From Mycolicibacterium baixiangningiae (GTDB taxonomy: Bacteria; Actinomycetota; Actinomycetes; Mycobacteriales; Mycobacteriaceae), in assembly GCF_016313185.1 (NCBI RefSeq), contig NZ_CP066218.1:2728001-2792000 (forward strand): 64,000 bases of DNA, read 5' to 3'. Both the position numbers and the translations under genes were made by a program. The notes below the pieces were generated by a model. The model did no database searches. It was not told the DNA's origin and saw nothing but the letters and a program-made list of their open reading frames with translations. The stretch's first letter is position 1; every line of letters begins with the position of its first letter. Positions 23,267-34,524 of this stretch are shown piece after piece.

Positions 23267-26161
23267 TTGGCTGACCGCCTGATCGTCAAGGGTGCGCGCG
23301 AGCACAACCTGCGAAGCGTCGACCTTGACCTACCGCGCGACGCCCTGATCGTGTTCACCGGCCTATCGGGGTCGGGCAAGTCATCCCTGGCGTTCGACAC
23401 GATCTTCGCCGAGGGACAGCGCCGCTACGTCGAGTCGTTGTCGGCGTATGCCCGGCAGTTCCTCGGGCAGATGGACAAACCCGACGTCGACTTCATCGAA
23501 GGCCTTTCGCCGGCGGTGTCCATCGACCAGAAGTCGACCAACCGCAACCCGCGGTCCACCGTCGGCACCATCACCGAGGTCTACGACTATCTGCGGCTGC
23601 TCTACGCACGGGCAGGTTCGCCGCACTGCCCAGTGTGCGGCGAGAAGATCGCGCGGCAGACCCCGCAGCAGATCGTCGACCAGGTCCTCGCCATGGACGA
23701 GGGACTGCGTTTCCAGGTGCTCGCCCCGGTCGTCCGCACCCGCAAGGGGGAGTTCGTCGACCTGTTCGAGAAGCTCAACACGCAGGGGTACAGCCGTGTC
23801 CGTGTCGACGGGGTCGTCTATCCCCTGACCGAACCACCCAAGCTCAAAAAGCAGGAGAAGCACGACATCGAGGTCGTCGTCGACCGGCTCACCGTGAAGT
23901 CCACCGCCAAGCAGCGGCTGACCGACTCGGTGGAGACGGCGCTGACCCTGGCCGACGGCATCGTGGTGCTCGAGTTCGTCGACCGCGAAGACGACCATCC
24001 GCATCGCGAGCAGCGGTTCTCCGAGAAGCTGGCCTGCCCGAACGGCCACCCGCTCGCCGTCGACGACCTGGAGCCGCGGTCGTTCTCGTTCAACTCTCCG
24101 TACGGCGCCTGCCCGGAGTGCGCCGGCCTCGGCGTCCGCAAGGAGGTCGACCCCGAACTCGTCATCCCGGATCCGGATCTGACGCTGGCTGAGGGTGCCA
24201 TCGCCCCGTGGTCGATGGGCCAGACCGCCGAGTACTTCACCCGGATGCTGACGGGTCTGGGGGAGTCGCTGGGCTTCGACGTCGACACCCCGTGGAAGAA
24301 GCTGCCCGCCAAGGTGCGCCGCGCCATCCTCGAGGGCTGCGACGAGCAGGTGCACGTCAAGTACCGCAACCGCTACGGCCGCACCCGCTCCTACTACGCC
24401 GACTTCGAAGGCGTCATGGCGTTCCTGCAGCGCCGAATGGAGCAGACCGACTCCGAGCAGATGAAGGAGCGCTACGAGGGCTTCATGCGCGACGTGCCCT
24501 GTCCGGAGTGCGACGGCACACGCCTCAAGCCCGAGATCCTCGCCGTCACACTGGCCGCGGGAGATCACGGTGCGAAGTCGATCGCCGAGGTGGCGGAGCT
24601 GTCCATCGCCGACTGCGCCGGCTTCCTCAACGCGCTGACACTCGGCCCGCGTGAGCAGGCCATCGCCGGTCAGGTGCTCAAGGAGATCCAGTCGCGGCTG
24701 GGCTTCCTGCTCGACGTCGGCCTCGACTACCTGTCGCTGTCGCGCGCCGCGGCCACACTGTCCGGCGGTGAGGCGCAACGCATCCGCCTCGCCACGCAGA
24801 TCGGGTCGGGGCTGGTCGGTGTGCTCTACGTCCTCGACGAGCCGTCGATCGGGCTGCACCAGCGCGACAACCGCCGGCTCATCGACACCCTGACGCGGCT
24901 GCGCGAGCTCGGCAACACGCTGATCGTCGTCGAGCACGACCTCGACACCATCGCGCACGCCGACTGGGTCGTCGACATCGGTCCGGCGGCCGGTGAACAC
25001 GGTGGACGCATCGTGCACAGCGGCACCTACAAGGACCTGCTGCGCAACAAGGAATCATTGACCGGTGCCTATTTGTCGGGCCGGGAGAGCATCGAGGTGC
25101 CGGCGATCCGTCGTCCCATCGACCGCAAACGGCAACTCACCGTGATCGGCGCGCGGGAGCACAACCTCAAGGACGTCGACGTCGCGTTCCCGCTCGGGGT
25201 GCTGACGTCGGTGACCGGGGTGTCGGGCTCGGGTAAGTCGACGCTGGTCAACGACATCCTCGCGTCGGTGCTGGCCAACAAGCTCAACGGGGCCCGTCAG
25301 GTCCCGGGTCGACACACCCGGATCAACGGCCTCGACCAGCTCGACAAGCTGGTGCGGGTGGACCAGTCGCCGATCGGGCGGACCCCGCGGTCGAACCCCG
25401 CCACCTACACCGGCGTGTTCGACAAGATCCGTTCGCTGTTCGCGGCCACCACCGAGGCCAAGGTCCGCGGGTATCAGCCGGGCCGGTTCTCGTTCAACGT
25501 CAAGGGTGGCCGCTGCGAAGCGTGTTCGGGTGACGGCACGATCAAGATCGAGATGAACTTCCTGCCCGACGTCTACGTGCCCTGCGAGGTGTGCCACGGC
25601 GCCCGGTACAACCGGGAAACGCTCGAGGTGCACTACAAGGGCAAGACCATCGCCGAGGTGCTCGACATGTCGATCGAGGACGCGGCCGCGTTCTTCGAGC
25701 CGATCAGCTCGATCCACCGCTACCTCAAGACGCTGGTGGACGTCGGTCTGGGCTATGTGCGGCTTGGGCAGCCCGCGCCGACGCTGTCCGGTGGTGAGGC
25801 CCAGCGGGTGAAGCTCGCCGCCGAACTGCAGAAGCGCTCGACCGGGCGCACGGTGTACATCCTCGACGAGCCTACGACGGGGCTGCACTTCGAGGACATC
25901 CGCAAACTGCTCAAGGTGATCAACGGCCTGGTCGACAAGGGCAACAGCGTGATCGTCATCGAGCACAACCTCGACGTGATCAAGACTTCGGACTGGATCA
26001 TCGACATGGGGCCCGAGGGTGGCGCCGGCGGCGGCACCGTGGTGGCGGAGGGCACGCCAGAAGACGTCGCGGCCAGCACCAACAGCTATACCGGGCACTT
26101 CCTGGCCGAGATGCTCGAGGTGCCTGCGCCGACCCGCAAACGGCGCAAGGTCAGCGCGTGA
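23267..26161 (+). CDS. uvrA: excinuclease ABC subunit A
   Basis: A 964-residue ATPase that finds bulky lesions and loads UvrB. It starts at TTG (23267) preceded by GGAAGGA; the protein begins [21 protein letters not shown]. Two ABC modules are present: Walker [10 protein letters not shown] near residue 31 and GVSGSGKST near 655, signature [12 protein letters not shown] and [12 protein letters not shown], Walker [13 protein letters not shown] and [11 protein letters not shown]. Zinc modules show [23 protein letters not shown] and CEACSGDG ... CEVCHGA. The C-terminal tail is short and basic (TRKRRKVSA). It overlaps the convergent monooxygenase gene by 11 bases. Confidence 0.98.
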   Translation: MADRLIVKGAREHNLRSVDLDLPRDALIVFTGLSGSGKSSLAFDTIFAEGQRRYVESLSAYARQFLGQMDKPDVDFIEGLSPAVSIDQKSTNRNPRSTVGTITEVYDYLRLLYARAGSPHCPVCGEKIARQTPQQIVDQVLAMDEGLRFQVLAPVVRTRKGEFVDLFEKLNTQGYSRVRVDGVVYPLTEPPKLKKQEKHDIEVVVDRLTVKSTAKQRLTDSVETALTLADGIVVLEFVDREDDHPHREQRFSEKLACPNGHPLAVDDLEPRSFSFNSPYGACPECAGLGVRKEVDPELVIPDPDLTLAEGAIAPWSMGQTAEYFTRMLTGLGESLGFDVDTPWKKLPAKVRRAILEGCDEQVHVKYRNRYGRTRSYYADFEGVMAFLQRRMEQTDSEQMKERYEGFMRDVPCPECDGTRLKPEILAVTLAAGDHGAKSIAEVAELSIADCAGFLNALTLGPREQAIAGQVLKEIQSRLGFLLDVGLDYLSLSRAAATLSGGEAQRIRLATQIGSGLVGVLYVLDEPSIGLHQRDNRRLIDTLTRLRELGNTLIVVEHDLDTIAHADWVVDIGPAAGEHGGRIVHSGTYKDLLRNKESLTGAYLSGRESIEVPAIRRPIDRKRQLTVIGAREHNLKDVDVAFPLGVLTSVTGVSGSGKSTLVNDILASVLANKLNGARQVPGRHTRINGLDQLDKLVRVDQSPIGRTPRSNPATYTGVFDKIRSLFAATTEAKVRGYQPGRFSFNVKGGRCEACSGDGTIKIEMNFLPDVYVPCEVCHGARYNRETLEVHYKGKTIAEVLDMSIEDAAAFFEPISSIHRYLKTLVDVGLGYVRLGQPAPTLSGGEAQRVKLAAELQKRSTGRTVYILDEPTTGLHFEDIRKLLKVINGLVDKGNSVIVIEHNLDVIKTSDWIIDMGPEGGAGGGTVVAEGTPEDVAASTNSYTGHFLAEMLEVPAPTRKRRKVSA

Positions 26162-27623
26162 GCGACGGTTCAGCCGCCCGCGTCACCTGGTAGGCGTCCA
26201 GGTCGAAGCGGCGGGTCTGGTTGCGGAACCGGAACGTGAAGTCCGGCCACAGCGTGGTGTTGTTGCCGTGCGCGTCGAGATACCAGCTGGCGCACTTGCC
26301 GGTCATCCACACCGAACCGTGCAGCGCCCGCTGCAGCCGTTCGTTGTAGGTGTCGAGCGCGTCCTGCCTGACCTCCACGGTGCGCAGCCCTTCCTTCTCC
26401 ATGGTGCTGACGGCGTCAACGACATAGTTGAGCTGCGACTCGATCATGTAGACCATCGAGCTGTGCCCCAGGCCGGTGTTGGGGCCGACGAGAATGAACA
26501 TGTTCGGGTAGCCGGCGATGGTGGTGCCTTTGTAGGCCCGCATGCCCTTGTCGGCGAATCTCTGGGTCAGGCTGGCACCGTCGGCGCCGCAGACGGTCTC
26601 GAACATCGGCGAATCGGTGACGTGGAAGCCGGTGGCCACCACGATGGCGTCGACCTCCCGAGCGGTGCCGTCCGTCGCGATGATGCGGCGGCCGTCGATG
26701 GCCTGAATCCCGTCGGTGACCAGGTCGACGTTCTCGCGGTCCAGGGCCGGATACCACTCGTTGGAGATCAGCATCCGCTTGCAACCGATCCGGAAGTTCG
26801 GGGTGACCTTGCGCCGAAGCGCGGGGTCCTTGATCTCGGACCGGATCTTCGCCCGGGAGAGCAACTCGAAACCCTTCATGAGGTTCGGGTTCTTCGCCAG
26901 GCCGACCACCTGGACTTCCCGGCCGGTGTAGATGCCGGCGCGCGCGAGCCGCAGGAAGCCCGGGATGTTGCGAAACGCCCACTGTTCGGCGCGGGTGAAG
27001 GGCCGGTCGAAGCGCGGCAGCAGCCACGGTGCGGTGCGCTGGTAGACGTCGAGGTGGGCGACCTGGTCGGCGATGGCGGGGACGATCTGAATGGCCGATG
27101 CGCCGGTGCCGATGACCGCGACGCGTTTACCCGCCAGGTCTGCGTCGTGGTTCCACCGTGCGGAATGGAACATCTCGCCGTCAAACGACTCGATCCCCGG
27201 GATGGCGGGTAGCGATGGTTCGGCCAGGGATCCGAATGCCGTGATCAGGACGTCGGCGGTGACCGGTCCTGAGTCGGTCGACAACTCCCAGCGCGACTCG
27301 GTCGGGTTCCACGCGGCGCGGCTGACGTTGCACCCGAACCGGTGCCGGTCGAGCACCCCGTAACCCTGCGCCACCCCGCGCAGATACGTCTCGATCTCGG
27401 GCTGGGTGGAGAAGGATCGGGTCCAATTCGGGTTGAGCGCAAAGGAATACGAGTAGAGGTGCGACGGCACGTCACATGCCGCGCCCGGATACGTGTTGTC
27501 CCGCCACGTCCCGCCGACATCGGGGCCCCGCTCGAAGACGACGAAGTCGCGGTGGCCCGCCTCCTGCAGTCGGATCGCGGCGCCGAGGCCCGAGAACCCG
27601 CTGCCGATGATCGCGATCTTCAC
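26151..27623 (-). CDS. flavin-containing (Baeyer-Villiger type) monooxygenase
   Basis: A 490-residue FAD/NADPH enzyme. GTG at 27623 is chosen because GGAAGGGG lies just upstream and the FAD motif GSGFSG then begins at residue 7. The type I BVMO fingerprint F-x-G-x3-H-x3-W is present as [11 protein letters not shown], followed by the NADPH motif VIGTGASA and the ATGF turn. Such enzymes insert oxygen into ketones or oxidise S/N atoms; mycobacterial relatives include EthA and MymA. The natural substrate is unknown. The gene ends 11 bases inside uvrA in convergent orientation. Confidence 0.93.
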   Translation of the reverse strand: MKIAIIGSGFSGLGAAIRLQEAGHRDFVVFERGPDVGGTWRDNTYPGAACDVPSHLYSYSFALNPNWTRSFSTQPEIETYLRGVAQGYGVLDRHRFGCNVSRAAWNPTESRWELSTDSGPVTADVLITAFGSLAEPSLPAIPGIESFDGEMFHSARWNHDADLAGKRVAVIGTGASAIQIVPAIADQVAHLDVYQRTAPWLLPRFDRPFTRAEQWAFRNIPGFLRLARAGIYTGREVQVVGLAKNPNLMKGFELLSRAKIRSEIKDPALRRKVTPNFRIGCKRMLISNEWYPALDRENVDLVTDGIQAIDGRRIIATDGTAREVDAIVVATGFHVTDSPMFETVCGADGASLTQRFADKGMRAYKGTTIAGYPNMFILVGPNTGLGHSSMVYMIESQLNYVVDAVSTMEKEGLRTVEVRQDALDTYNERLQRALHGSVWMTGKCASWYLDAHGNNTTLWPDFTFRFRNQTRRFDLDAYQVTRAAEPSLTR

Positions 27624-27674
27624 TGCAACCCCTTCCGTCGGTGGGTGAAGGTTAGCCAACCCGATGCGTTCCGA

Positions 27675-28841
27675 TCACGCTTTCATCACCGGCGACGGGA
27701 ATCGCGGGCTCACCCGCGCACCGTTCAACCATGCGCTCAGTTCGTCGGCACGTCGCGTGAGCGCCGTCGCGCCGTCGCGACCCACGTCTTCCAGCAGGCG
27801 CACCACCACCCTGCCGTCTCCGTCCTGGCCCCAACCGCCCACGATGCGGCCGTTCCACCACGCAGTCGGGCCGCCGTTGCCGTTGCGGTCGAAGACCTCC
27901 GCGCGGTGCTCACCGAGGTACCAGTCACGGTCGAACCAGCCCATCGTCGTCACGTCGAGTCCCGGCAGCAGCGCCGCCCACGGTTCGGGTTCGGGTTCGG
28001 AGTCCAGATCGTCGGGGAGGACGTAGCCGATGCCGCCGTGCAGGTCCACCTCGACGGCGCCGAGCCCCCGCAGCGTCTGTCGCGCCCAGGTGAGGGTGTG
28101 GCCGAACCACCACTTGACGTCAGTCGCGGTGGCCGGACCGAACGTCCGCAGCCAGCGGCCGACGATGTCGAGCGCGCCCTGGTCGGCCGGCACGTGCGCG
28201 TCACCGCCGTCGAGCCAGTGCTCCCGCAGGGTCCACCGCGGACGACTGACCGCCCACCCGCCGTCGTTCGGGCCGCGGACGATGTCGCCGCGCACACCCA
28301 GCACCGTCAGCACCCGCGGGGCCAGCGGCGTCGTGCCGCCCCAGTTCTTTCCTGGGGCCGGGTCGTGACTGCCCGCCAGTTCGGGCAGCGCCGCGCGCAA
28401 CTCCCGCGCACTGGTGGGCCCGTGCCGGCGCAGATGTTCCAGCACGGCCGCGCATGCGGTGTCGAGCCAGACCGCCCCGTCGGGGGCCACGGCCGACTTC
28501 TCGGCGTCGGCGATCAGGCGCCTGCGTTCGTCGGCTGCGACGCGATCGCTGGACACCGTTTGGATCGTCGGCAGGTCGCAGCTGCGCACCATCCACAGCG
28601 TCCGTCGCATCGCGAGGTGTTTCACCACGCTTCTGCTGTCATACAGGGCGGTGTGGAGGTGATCGCGACCGAACCCCGGTACCCGCGCCCACAGCGTCAG
28701 GTACGGGGTGGCCGGATCGGTGGCATGCAACCCGACCATCTTCGTGACCACCTCGTCGATATCCGCGGCGCGGGACTCAGCGGTGAGGAAATGTCGACGG
28801 CCCAGCCTGGCCCTGCGTTCGACGGGCGTGAAAGAACGCAG
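27675..28841 (-). CDS. winged-helix AlkZ-like protein, probable CTG start
   Basis: A ~388-residue member of the winged-helix DNA-binding family that includes the glycosylases AlkZ and YcaQ. Core features are MVGLHATDPATPYLTLWARV, HLAMRRTLWMVRSCDLP, WLRTFGPATATDVKWWFG and the ending WWNGRIVGGWGQ. The first conventional start (GTG, 28751) would cut off LRSFTPVERRARLGRRHFL, which looks like the usual N terminus of the family. In frame, the only codons upstream of it are GCG and the TGA of the preceding gene, so CTG at 28839-28841 is the likely start; AAGGA lies seven bases before it. A glycosylase activity is plausible but unproven. Confidence 0.82.
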   Translation of the reverse strand: MRSFTPVERRARLGRRHFLTAESRAADIDEVVTKMVGLHATDPATPYLTLWARVPGFGRDHLHTALYDSRSVVKHLAMRRTLWMVRSCDLPTIQTVSSDRVAADERRRLIADAEKSAVAPDGAVWLDTACAAVLEHLRRHGPTSARELRAALPELAGSHDPAPGKNWGGTTPLAPRVLTVLGVRGDIVRGPNDGGWAVSRPRWTLREHWLDGGDAHVPADQGALDIVGRWLRTFGPATATDVKWWFGHTLTWARQTLRGLGAVEVDLHGGIGYVLPDDLDSEPEPEPWAALLPGLDVTTMGWFDRDWYLGEHRAEVFDRNGNGGPTAWWNGRIVGGWGQDGDGRVVVRLLEDVGRDGATALTRRADELSAWLNGARVSPRFPSPVMKA

Positions 28842-28844
28842 CGC

Positions 28845-29132
28845 TCAGTCCTTTTCGCCGTGATCGCCGTGCATCTGGGCACGGATCTGTTCCAGCCGTT
28901 CGGCGGCGGCCCGCTGCCGCTCCTCGTACTGTTCGTCGGCGGAGCGGCCCTCCGGGGTCTCGGCGGCCAGTTCGGCGGCGCCCACCGCGGACCCGTAGCG
29001 GCCCTCGATCTTCTCGCGCACCGACTCGAACGTCGGCACACCACCGGGGGTGTACCCGGTGTCGAGAGCTTCGGCGGGCGGAGGCGGCGGCACGGGAGTG
29101 GGTTCCGGCGCAGGCTGCGGTTCGTCGGCCAT
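28845..29132 (-). CDS. small Pro-rich/coiled protein, unknown function
   Basis: A 95-residue protein. ATG at 29132 begins MADEPQPAPEPTPVPPPPPA, a proline-rich head of about 30 residues, followed by VPTFESVREKIEGRYGSAVGAAELA and a charged helical tail EERQRAAAERLEQIRAQM that is likely a short coiled coil. It has no signal peptide or membrane segment. Its stop is three bases upstream of the presumed CTG start of the AlkZ-like gene, so the two are probably translationally coupled. I do not recognise a named family. Confidence 0.75.
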   Translation of the reverse strand: MADEPQPAPEPTPVPPPPPAEALDTGYTPGGVPTFESVREKIEGRYGSAVGAAELAAETPEGRSADEQYEERQRAAAERLEQIRAQMHGDHGEKD

Positions 29133-29163
29133 GTCGTCACCGTACTCGCGGTGGGTGACGGTA

Positions 29164-30525
29164 TCAGTGGACGTGCGCGGCGGCCTGCACGACCGGCGCC
29201 GTGACCGGCGACTCGGGCAGCGGTGTCGGCGCCACCCCGGGGGTGCCGAGTCGCCCGGCCAGCCACGGCAGCGCCGCCGCGAACGCGTGGTCGGCGAACG
29301 GCCAGTCGTGCATACCGGGCTGCACCGCGACGGTGCAGGTGATCCCGTTGGCGGCGCCGAGCGCGCACAGAGTGGAGGCGGCCGCCGTCTGCTCGGGACC
29401 CGCCGTGTTGGTGTCGAACCAGCCGGCGACATCGGTGTAGTGCCCGTGCCGGGTCATCACGGTCGTCGGGTCGTAGGCGGCCCAGGCCGCCGCGTTGCCG
29501 CCGTAGAGTCGGGCGATCGTCTGCGCCTTCGTGCCCGCGTTGGGTGACAGGTCGCCGGCGATGTCCTCGAAGGCGCTGAACAGCTCGGGATGCATCACGC
29601 TGAGGTCGACGGCGCACGTCCCACCCATCGACCACCCGACGACACCCCAGTCCGAACGGTCTGCGCTCACCCCGAAGTGCGAGATCACATACGGCCGAAC
29701 ATCTTCGGTGAGGTGATCGGCGCTATTCCCACGGCTGCCGTCGACGCATTCGGTGTCGTTGTTGAACGCGCCGCCTGCGTCTGCGAACACCAGCACCGGC
29801 GCGTAACCGTGGTGTGCGGCGGCGAATGCGTCCGCGGTCGCCACGGCGTTGCCCGCGCGCACCCAGTCGGCGGGGGTGTTGAACTCACCGCCGATCATCA
29901 GCACCGCCGGCAGTCGCGGCGGGGGATTGCTGGCGTACCAGGCCGGCGGGAGGTAGACGAGCTCACCCCGGTGCCGGAAACCGGATGCGGTATCGGCGAT
30001 CTCGATCGGAACGACGGTGCCGTCCGCTGGAACGACGTGCCGTTCCAGCATGGCGGCGACGGTCGCCTCGTCGGTCTGGTCGGGCAGCGGTCCCGCGGTC
30101 AGCTGGTTCCACGCGATCGGCACCGTGGGGAAGTAACCGGTCCACGCGTTCACCGAGAATGCCACGGCTACAAGGCATATCGGCACGGCAGCCAGTGACA
30201 CGCCGCGGCGCCACCATGCCGCCCGGCGCCACCCGGCGCACAGGACCGCGAGCGCGGTTCCCGACAGGCCGATCCACAGCCAGAGGGCTCTCGGGGCGGG
30301 ATCACCGGCGAGGCCCTGGGAGATGACGTACCAGTACGCGATGACGGCGGATATCGCCCCGACGAACACCGCCCACGGCACCCAGAGCAACCACCAGCGC
30401 CGGGTCCGCCGGGCGATGGCCACGGCCAGCATGAGGGCAGCGGCGATCTGCGCGGTGGCCGGTATCCAACCGTGCATGAGGGACAGATGATGGCGCAGCA
30501 ATTCGGCCAGGCTCACGCCTGACAT
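29164..30525 (-). CDS. membrane-anchored esterase, antigen 85/esterase D-like
   Basis: A 453-residue protein. The first ~155 residues hold about four membrane helices (TAQIAAALMLAVAIARR, LWVPWAVFVGAISAVIAYWY, LWLWIGLSGTALAVL, GVSLAAVPICLVAVAFSV). The rest is an alpha/beta hydrolase of the esterase D/antigen 85 type facing outside: nucleophile elbow GWSMGG, catalytic His in PGMHDWPF, and an oxyanion region LPAVLMIGGEF. Relatives include mycolyltransferases and lipid esterases, but the conserved antigen 85 trehalose site cannot be confirmed, so call it an esterase. It is in a run of minus-strand genes downstream of lysX. Confidence 0.85.
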   Translation of the reverse strand: MSGVSLAELLRHHLSLMHGWIPATAQIAAALMLAVAIARRTRRWWLLWVPWAVFVGAISAVIAYWYVISQGLAGDPAPRALWLWIGLSGTALAVLCAGWRRAAWWRRGVSLAAVPICLVAVAFSVNAWTGYFPTVPIAWNQLTAGPLPDQTDEATVAAMLERHVVPADGTVVPIEIADTASGFRHRGELVYLPPAWYASNPPPRLPAVLMIGGEFNTPADWVRAGNAVATADAFAAAHHGYAPVLVFADAGGAFNNDTECVDGSRGNSADHLTEDVRPYVISHFGVSADRSDWGVVGWSMGGTCAVDLSVMHPELFSAFEDIAGDLSPNAGTKAQTIARLYGGNAAAWAAYDPTTVMTRHGHYTDVAGWFDTNTAGPEQTAAASTLCALGAANGITCTVAVQPGMHDWPFADHAFAAALPWLAGRLGTPGVAPTPLPESPVTAPVVQAAAHVH

Positions 30526-30564
30526 GGTGGTCGCCGCACCTTGGGGAGCGCTGTGCGTTGCCTG

Positions 30565-33500
30565 CTAACGCGGTTTGGCCAGCGGGAACGGCAGCGTCTC
30601 CCGGATGCTGCGGCCCGTGATGAGCATGACGACCCGGTCGACACCCATGCCCAGCCCGCCGGTGGGCGGCATGGCGTATTCCATTGCCTGCAGGAAGTCC
30701 TCGTCGAGTTCCATCGCCTCCGGATCGCCGCCAGCGGCGAGCAACGATTGCTGCTGGAGTCGCCGGCGTTGCTCCACCGGATCGGTGAGTTCGCTGTAGG
30801 CGGTGCCCAATTCGACCCCCCATGCGACGAGATCCCACCGCTCGGCCACGCCGGGAATGCTGCGGTGCGGTCGGGTGAGTGGGGACACCGAGGTCGGGAA
30901 GTCCTTGTAGAACGTCGGCTTCTCGGTGCGGTCCTCGACCAGGTGCTCGTACATCTCGAGCACGACGGCCCCTTCGTCCCAATGGGTGAGGTAGGGGATG
31001 CCTGCCGCATCGGCGAGCTTGCGCAGCGTCGGCAGGTCGGTGCCGGCGTCGATGTGTTCGCCGAGCGCCTCGGACACCGCGTCGTGGACGGTCTTGACGG
31101 TCCACTGTCCTGAGATGTCCACGGGTTCGAGCGCCCCGTCGTCGCGCGGGCGCTGGAACACGTGTTCGCCGTTGGCGGCCATGGCGGCGTTCTGGATCAG
31201 CTCGCGGCAGCCGTCGATCCACACGTTGTAGTCGGCATGCGCCTGATACGCCTCCAGCAGCGTGAATTCGGGGTTGTGCGAGAAGTCGACGCCCTCGTTG
31301 CGGAAGGCGCGGCCCAGTTCGAAGACCCGCTCGACGCCACCCACGCAGAGGCGCTTGAGATACAGCTCGGGTGCGATCCGCAGGTACAGGTCGAGGTCGT
31401 AGGCGTTGATGTGGGTCAGGAACGGGCGCGCGTTGGCCCCGCCGTGGATCTGCTGCAGGATCGGTGTCTCGACCTCGAGGAAGCCCTTGTGGTAGAGCGT
31501 GTCCCGGATCGCGTGCAACACACCGCTGCGGGCCCGGATCAAGTCGCGTGCGTCGGTGTTCACCGCGAGGTCGACGTAGCGGGCGCGGACGCGGGCCTCC
31601 TGGTCGGTCAGGCCCTTCCACTTGTCCGGCAGCGGGCGCAGGCACTTTCCGGTGAGCCGCCAGTGCCGCACCAACAGCGAGCGGGTGCCGTTCTTGCTGT
31701 ATCCCATGGTCCCGGTCGCCTCGATGAGGTCGCCGAGGTCGATGGCTGCGGTGAAATCGGCAGTGGCGCCCTGTTCGAGCACCGAATTGTCGAGCAGCAG
31801 TTGGACTTCCCCTGACCAGTCGCGCAACTGCGCGAACAGTACGCCGCCGTAGTCGCGGATGCGCAGCACCCGGCCGGCGACGCTCAGCTCCACGTCGTCG
31901 GGGGAGTCGAGTGCGGCCGCGGCGGTGTGGCTCGGCGCCTGACCCACCGGGTAGGCGTCGATTCCGCTGGCCTGCAGGGACTTCAGCTTCGCCATCCGGA
32001 CCCGTACCTGCTCGGGCAAGCGGGTGGGCTCGTCGTCAGCCGCGTCGGTACGCAGACCGGACATGTCGGGCGCGCTGCCGTCCTGATGCAGCAGACCGCT
32101 CGCGACGAGGTCCTGCGGTGCGGAGGTGTGGTGGCCGGTGTGCTGTTTGTTGCGCCGGGAGAACGGCAGCACCAGGAAGCCCTCGGCGATCACCGAAGCC
32201 ACCCCGACGCGGGGGATGAGTCGCGCATCCTCGTAGCAGGCGTACCGCGGTACCCACTCGGGCTGGTATTTCATGTTCGACCGGTACAGCGTCTCGAGCT
32301 GCCACCACCGCGAGAAGAAGACCAGCAGCCAGCGCCACAGCCGAGCGACCGGGCCCGCCCCGAGCTGAGCGCCCTGCTCGAACGCGGACCGGAACATCGC
32401 GAAGTTGAGCGAGATGCGGGTGACGCCGATGCCCTCGGCCTGCAGGCACAGTTCACTGACCATCAACTCGATCGTGCCGTTGGGCGACTGCGGTGAGCGC
32501 CGCATCAGGTCGAGTGAAGCGCCGTTGCTGCCCCAGGGGACGAGTGAGAGCATCGCAACGACCTGGTCCCCCTGCACGGCCTCCACCAACAGGCAGTCGC
32601 CGTCGGCCGGGTCGCCCAGGCGGCCCAGCGCCATCGAGAAGCCGCGTTCGGTCTCGGTGTCGCGCCAGGCGTCGGCATGGGCGAGCACCTCGGCCATCTG
32701 GTCTTCCGAGAGTTCCCGGTGTCTGCGGATGCGGACGGTCACGCCGGCGCGGCGGGCCCGCGTGACGGCCTGGCGCACCGCACGCATGTCGGGGCCCGAG
32801 AGCCGGAAGCTGTCCGGATGCAGGATCGCCTCGTCGCCGAGCTGGATCGCGCTGAGACCGGCCGCGCGGTACGCCTCCGCCCCGCTCACGCTGGCGCCCA
32901 TCACGCCGGGCGCCCACCCGTATGTCTCACACAGCGCCAGCCATGCGCCGATCGCCTGCGGCCAGGCCTTCGGATCGCCCACCGGGTCCCCGCTGGCCAG
33001 ACACACCCCGACCTCGACGCGGTAGGTGATCGCCGCACGTCCGCTGGGCGCGAAGACCACGGACTTGTCCCGGCGGGTGGCGAAATAACCCAGCGAGTCG
33101 TTCTTGCCGTACAGCTCGAGCAGGCCGCGAATGGCCGACTCGTCTTCGCCGGTGAGCGCGTTCTCCGATCGCTGCGACTGGAACAGCACGATCGCCGCGA
33201 CCATCAGCGCCAGCGCACCGAAGAGGCCGAGCAGCGCGTTGATGATCACGTGCGGATGCTGACCGTCGAACGCGTCCGGATCGACGCCGGCGAAGGCGAA
33301 GACGCGGTTGGCGGCGTACGCCAGCCGGTAGTCACGTTCGAGGGTGCCGGGGAACAGTTCGAGCAGTCCCCAGCCGACGAGGACACCGACGGCCATGCCG
33401 GCGGCGAGCGCTCCGGCCGCTTTGAACAGCGCCCCGCGGCGCACCCGGGCCCAGAACAACGGACGCGCCAGCAGCAGGAACGCGATCGCGGCGACGTGGA

Positions 33501-33867
33501 AGGCGAGTCCGATGACCTCGCCGCTCTCTTCCACCACGGATTCGTCGCCGGCCAGCAGGTCGACGATGTTCCAGCCGGCCGCGGCCACCATGTACAGCAG
33601 CAGGATCCACCAGGCGATTCGTTTGCGGGCCGCGAGCGCACCCGCCAGCAAGGCCAGCACGAACGCCCACGCGAAGCTGGTGTCGGGGAAGTTGAAGATG
33701 TAGTCGTTGACGAACTCGCGGGGCACCCGGATGACCCACCGCACCAGCGGCGAGACGCTGGCGATCAGCGACAAGGTGGCGATGACGCCGACGGTCCACC
33801 CGGCGGCCGCGGGGACCCAGGAGTAGCGGGAGGCGGCGCGCGCCCTCGGTGGGCTGGTGAGGGTCAT
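30565..33867 (-). CDS. lysX: bifunctional lysyl-tRNA synthetase / lysyl-phosphatidylglycerol synthase
   Basis: A 1100-residue fusion. Residues 1-~235 are membrane helices of the MprF type; ~240-590 is the lysyl-phosphatidylglycerol transferase domain ([30 protein letters not shown]); ~625-1100 is a class II lysyl-tRNA synthetase with an OB fold ([16 protein letters not shown]), motif 2 [20 protein letters not shown] and motif 3 [12 protein letters not shown]. The enzyme charges tRNA with lysine and moves it to phosphatidylglycerol, making the membrane less negative. In M. tuberculosis LysX gives resistance to cationic peptides. The window contains no separate lysS. It is 45 bases downstream of the DUF1844 gene, probably cotranscribed. 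Confidence 0.97.
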   Translation of the reverse strand: MTLTSPPRARAASRYSWVPAAAGWTVGVIATLSLIASVSPLVRWVIRVPREFVNDYIFNFPDTSFAWAFVLALLAGALAARKRIAWWILLLYMVAAAGWNIVDLLAGDESVVEESGEVIGLAFHVAAIAFLLLARPLFWARVRRGALFKAAGALAAGMAVGVLVGWGLLELFPGTLERDYRLAYAANRVFAFAGVDPDAFDGQHPHVIINALLGLFGALALMVAAIVLFQSQRSENALTGEDESAIRGLLELYGKNDSLGYFATRRDKSVVFAPSGRAAITYRVEVGVCLASGDPVGDPKAWPQAIGAWLALCETYGWAPGVMGASVSGAEAYRAAGLSAIQLGDEAILHPDSFRLSGPDMRAVRQAVTRARRAGVTVRIRRHRELSEDQMAEVLAHADAWRDTETERGFSMALGRLGDPADGDCLLVEAVQGDQVVAMLSLVPWGSNGASLDLMRRSPQSPNGTIELMVSELCLQAEGIGVTRISLNFAMFRSAFEQGAQLGAGPVARLWRWLLVFFSRWWQLETLYRSNMKYQPEWVPRYACYEDARLIPRVGVASVIAEGFLVLPFSRRNKQHTGHHTSAPQDLVASGLLHQDGSAPDMSGLRTDAADDEPTRLPEQVRVRMAKLKSLQASGIDAYPVGQAPSHTAAAALDSPDDVELSVAGRVLRIRDYGGVLFAQLRDWSGEVQLLLDNSVLEQGATADFTAAIDLGDLIEATGTMGYSKNGTRSLLVRHWRLTGKCLRPLPDKWKGLTDQEARVRARYVDLAVNTDARDLIRARSGVLHAIRDTLYHKGFLEVETPILQQIHGGANARPFLTHINAYDLDLYLRIAPELYLKRLCVGGVERVFELGRAFRNEGVDFSHNPEFTLLEAYQAHADYNVWIDGCRELIQNAAMAANGEHVFQRPRDDGALEPVDISGQWTVKTVHDAVSEALGEHIDAGTDLPTLRKLADAAGIPYLTHWDEGAVVLEMYEHLVEDRTEKPTFYKDFPTSVSPLTRPHRSIPGVAERWDLVAWGVELGTAYSELTDPVEQRRRLQQQSLLAAGGDPEAMELDEDFLQAMEYAMPPTGGLGMGVDRVVMLITGRSIRETLPFPLAKPR

Positions 33868-33912
33868 AGGCGGGGAGAATATTCGCTCAGGGCGCCGAAT
33901 GTGGGGACGTGA

Positions 33913-34272
33913 TCACCAGACCGGCCCGGTGTACTTCTCGCCGGGACCCTTACCGGGTTCATCGGGGGCGACGCTGGCTTCGCGGAACGCCAGCTGCAGC
34001 GTCTTGAGACCGTCACGCACGGGTCCGGCGTGCGGGCCCAGGTACTCCACGGAGGCCGTCACCAGTCCGGCCAGCGCGGTGATCAGCCGGCGGGCTTCAT
34101 CCAGGTCCCGGCGCGGGCTGTCGTCGGGATCCTCGTCCGAGAGCCCCAGCTTCTCGGCCGCCGCACTCATCAGCATCACCGCGGAGCGGGTGATCACCTC
34201 GACGGCGGGAATGTCTCCCAGCTCGCGGACGTCGGTGGCGTCGATCTCGCCTGTGCTTGGATCATCGGTCAT
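33913..34272 (-). CDS. DUF1844 protein
   Basis: A 119-residue protein of the DUF1844 family. The core reads IPAVEVITRSAVMLMSAAAE, KLGL, LDEARRLITALAGLV and DGLKTLQLAFREAS, and the tail PDEPGKGPGEKYTGPVW is strongly conserved in actinobacteria. It is predicted helical and cytosolic with no known activity. The gene is divergent from infC; its ATG overlaps the spacer of the likely infC promoter. lysX follows 45 bases downstream. Confidence 0.92.
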   Translation of the reverse strand: MTDDPSTGEIDATDVRELGDIPAVEVITRSAVMLMSAAAEKLGLSDEDPDDSPRRDLDEARRLITALAGLVTASVEYLGPHAGPVRDGLKTLQLAFREASVAPDEPGKGPGEKYTGPVW

Positions 34273-34284
34273 GCCTGCTAGACT
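34257..34284 (+). promoter_or_regulatory. candidate infC operon promoter
   Basis: The -10 TAGACT (34279-34284) carries the extended TGC element (34276-34278). A moderate -35 TTGGAT lies at 34257-34262 with a 16-base spacer. A start near 34291 would give a ~235-nt leader before infC. It overlaps the start of the divergent DUF1844 gene. Confidence 0.5.
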
Positions 34285-34290
34285 GGCATG

Positions 34291-34524
34291 CGCGACCGTC
34301 CTGGCTGACGCCAGGACAGTAAGTGGAGTCCCACTCCCACCGCTGGCCTCACAGGTACAGCGGTCCGGTCACCGGCATCGAGTATGCCGGTTCTGTGCGC
34401 GAGCGCAGGCGGCGAATGCCGTGATCGGTCGGCAACGGGCCCTGCAGTGCAGGGCCTTCCTGCTCTCACGGGCAGTTGCGGATGGGCCAGTGGACTCCCA
34501 GGAGAACACAACATAGGAGGCCCC
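34291..34524 (+). promoter_or_regulatory. structured infC-rpmI-rplT leader
   Basis: The ~235-nt untranslated leader holds an 8-bp hairpin GTCCTGGC/GCCAGGAC with loop TGAC (34298-34317) and a 9-bp palindrome GGCCCTGCA/TGCAGGGCC (34438-34456) followed by TTCCTGCTC, which could act as an attenuator. infC leaders in several bacteria are bound by L20 or form attenuators. Whether this one does is inference. The region ends with AGGAGG at 34515-34520. Confidence 0.5.
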
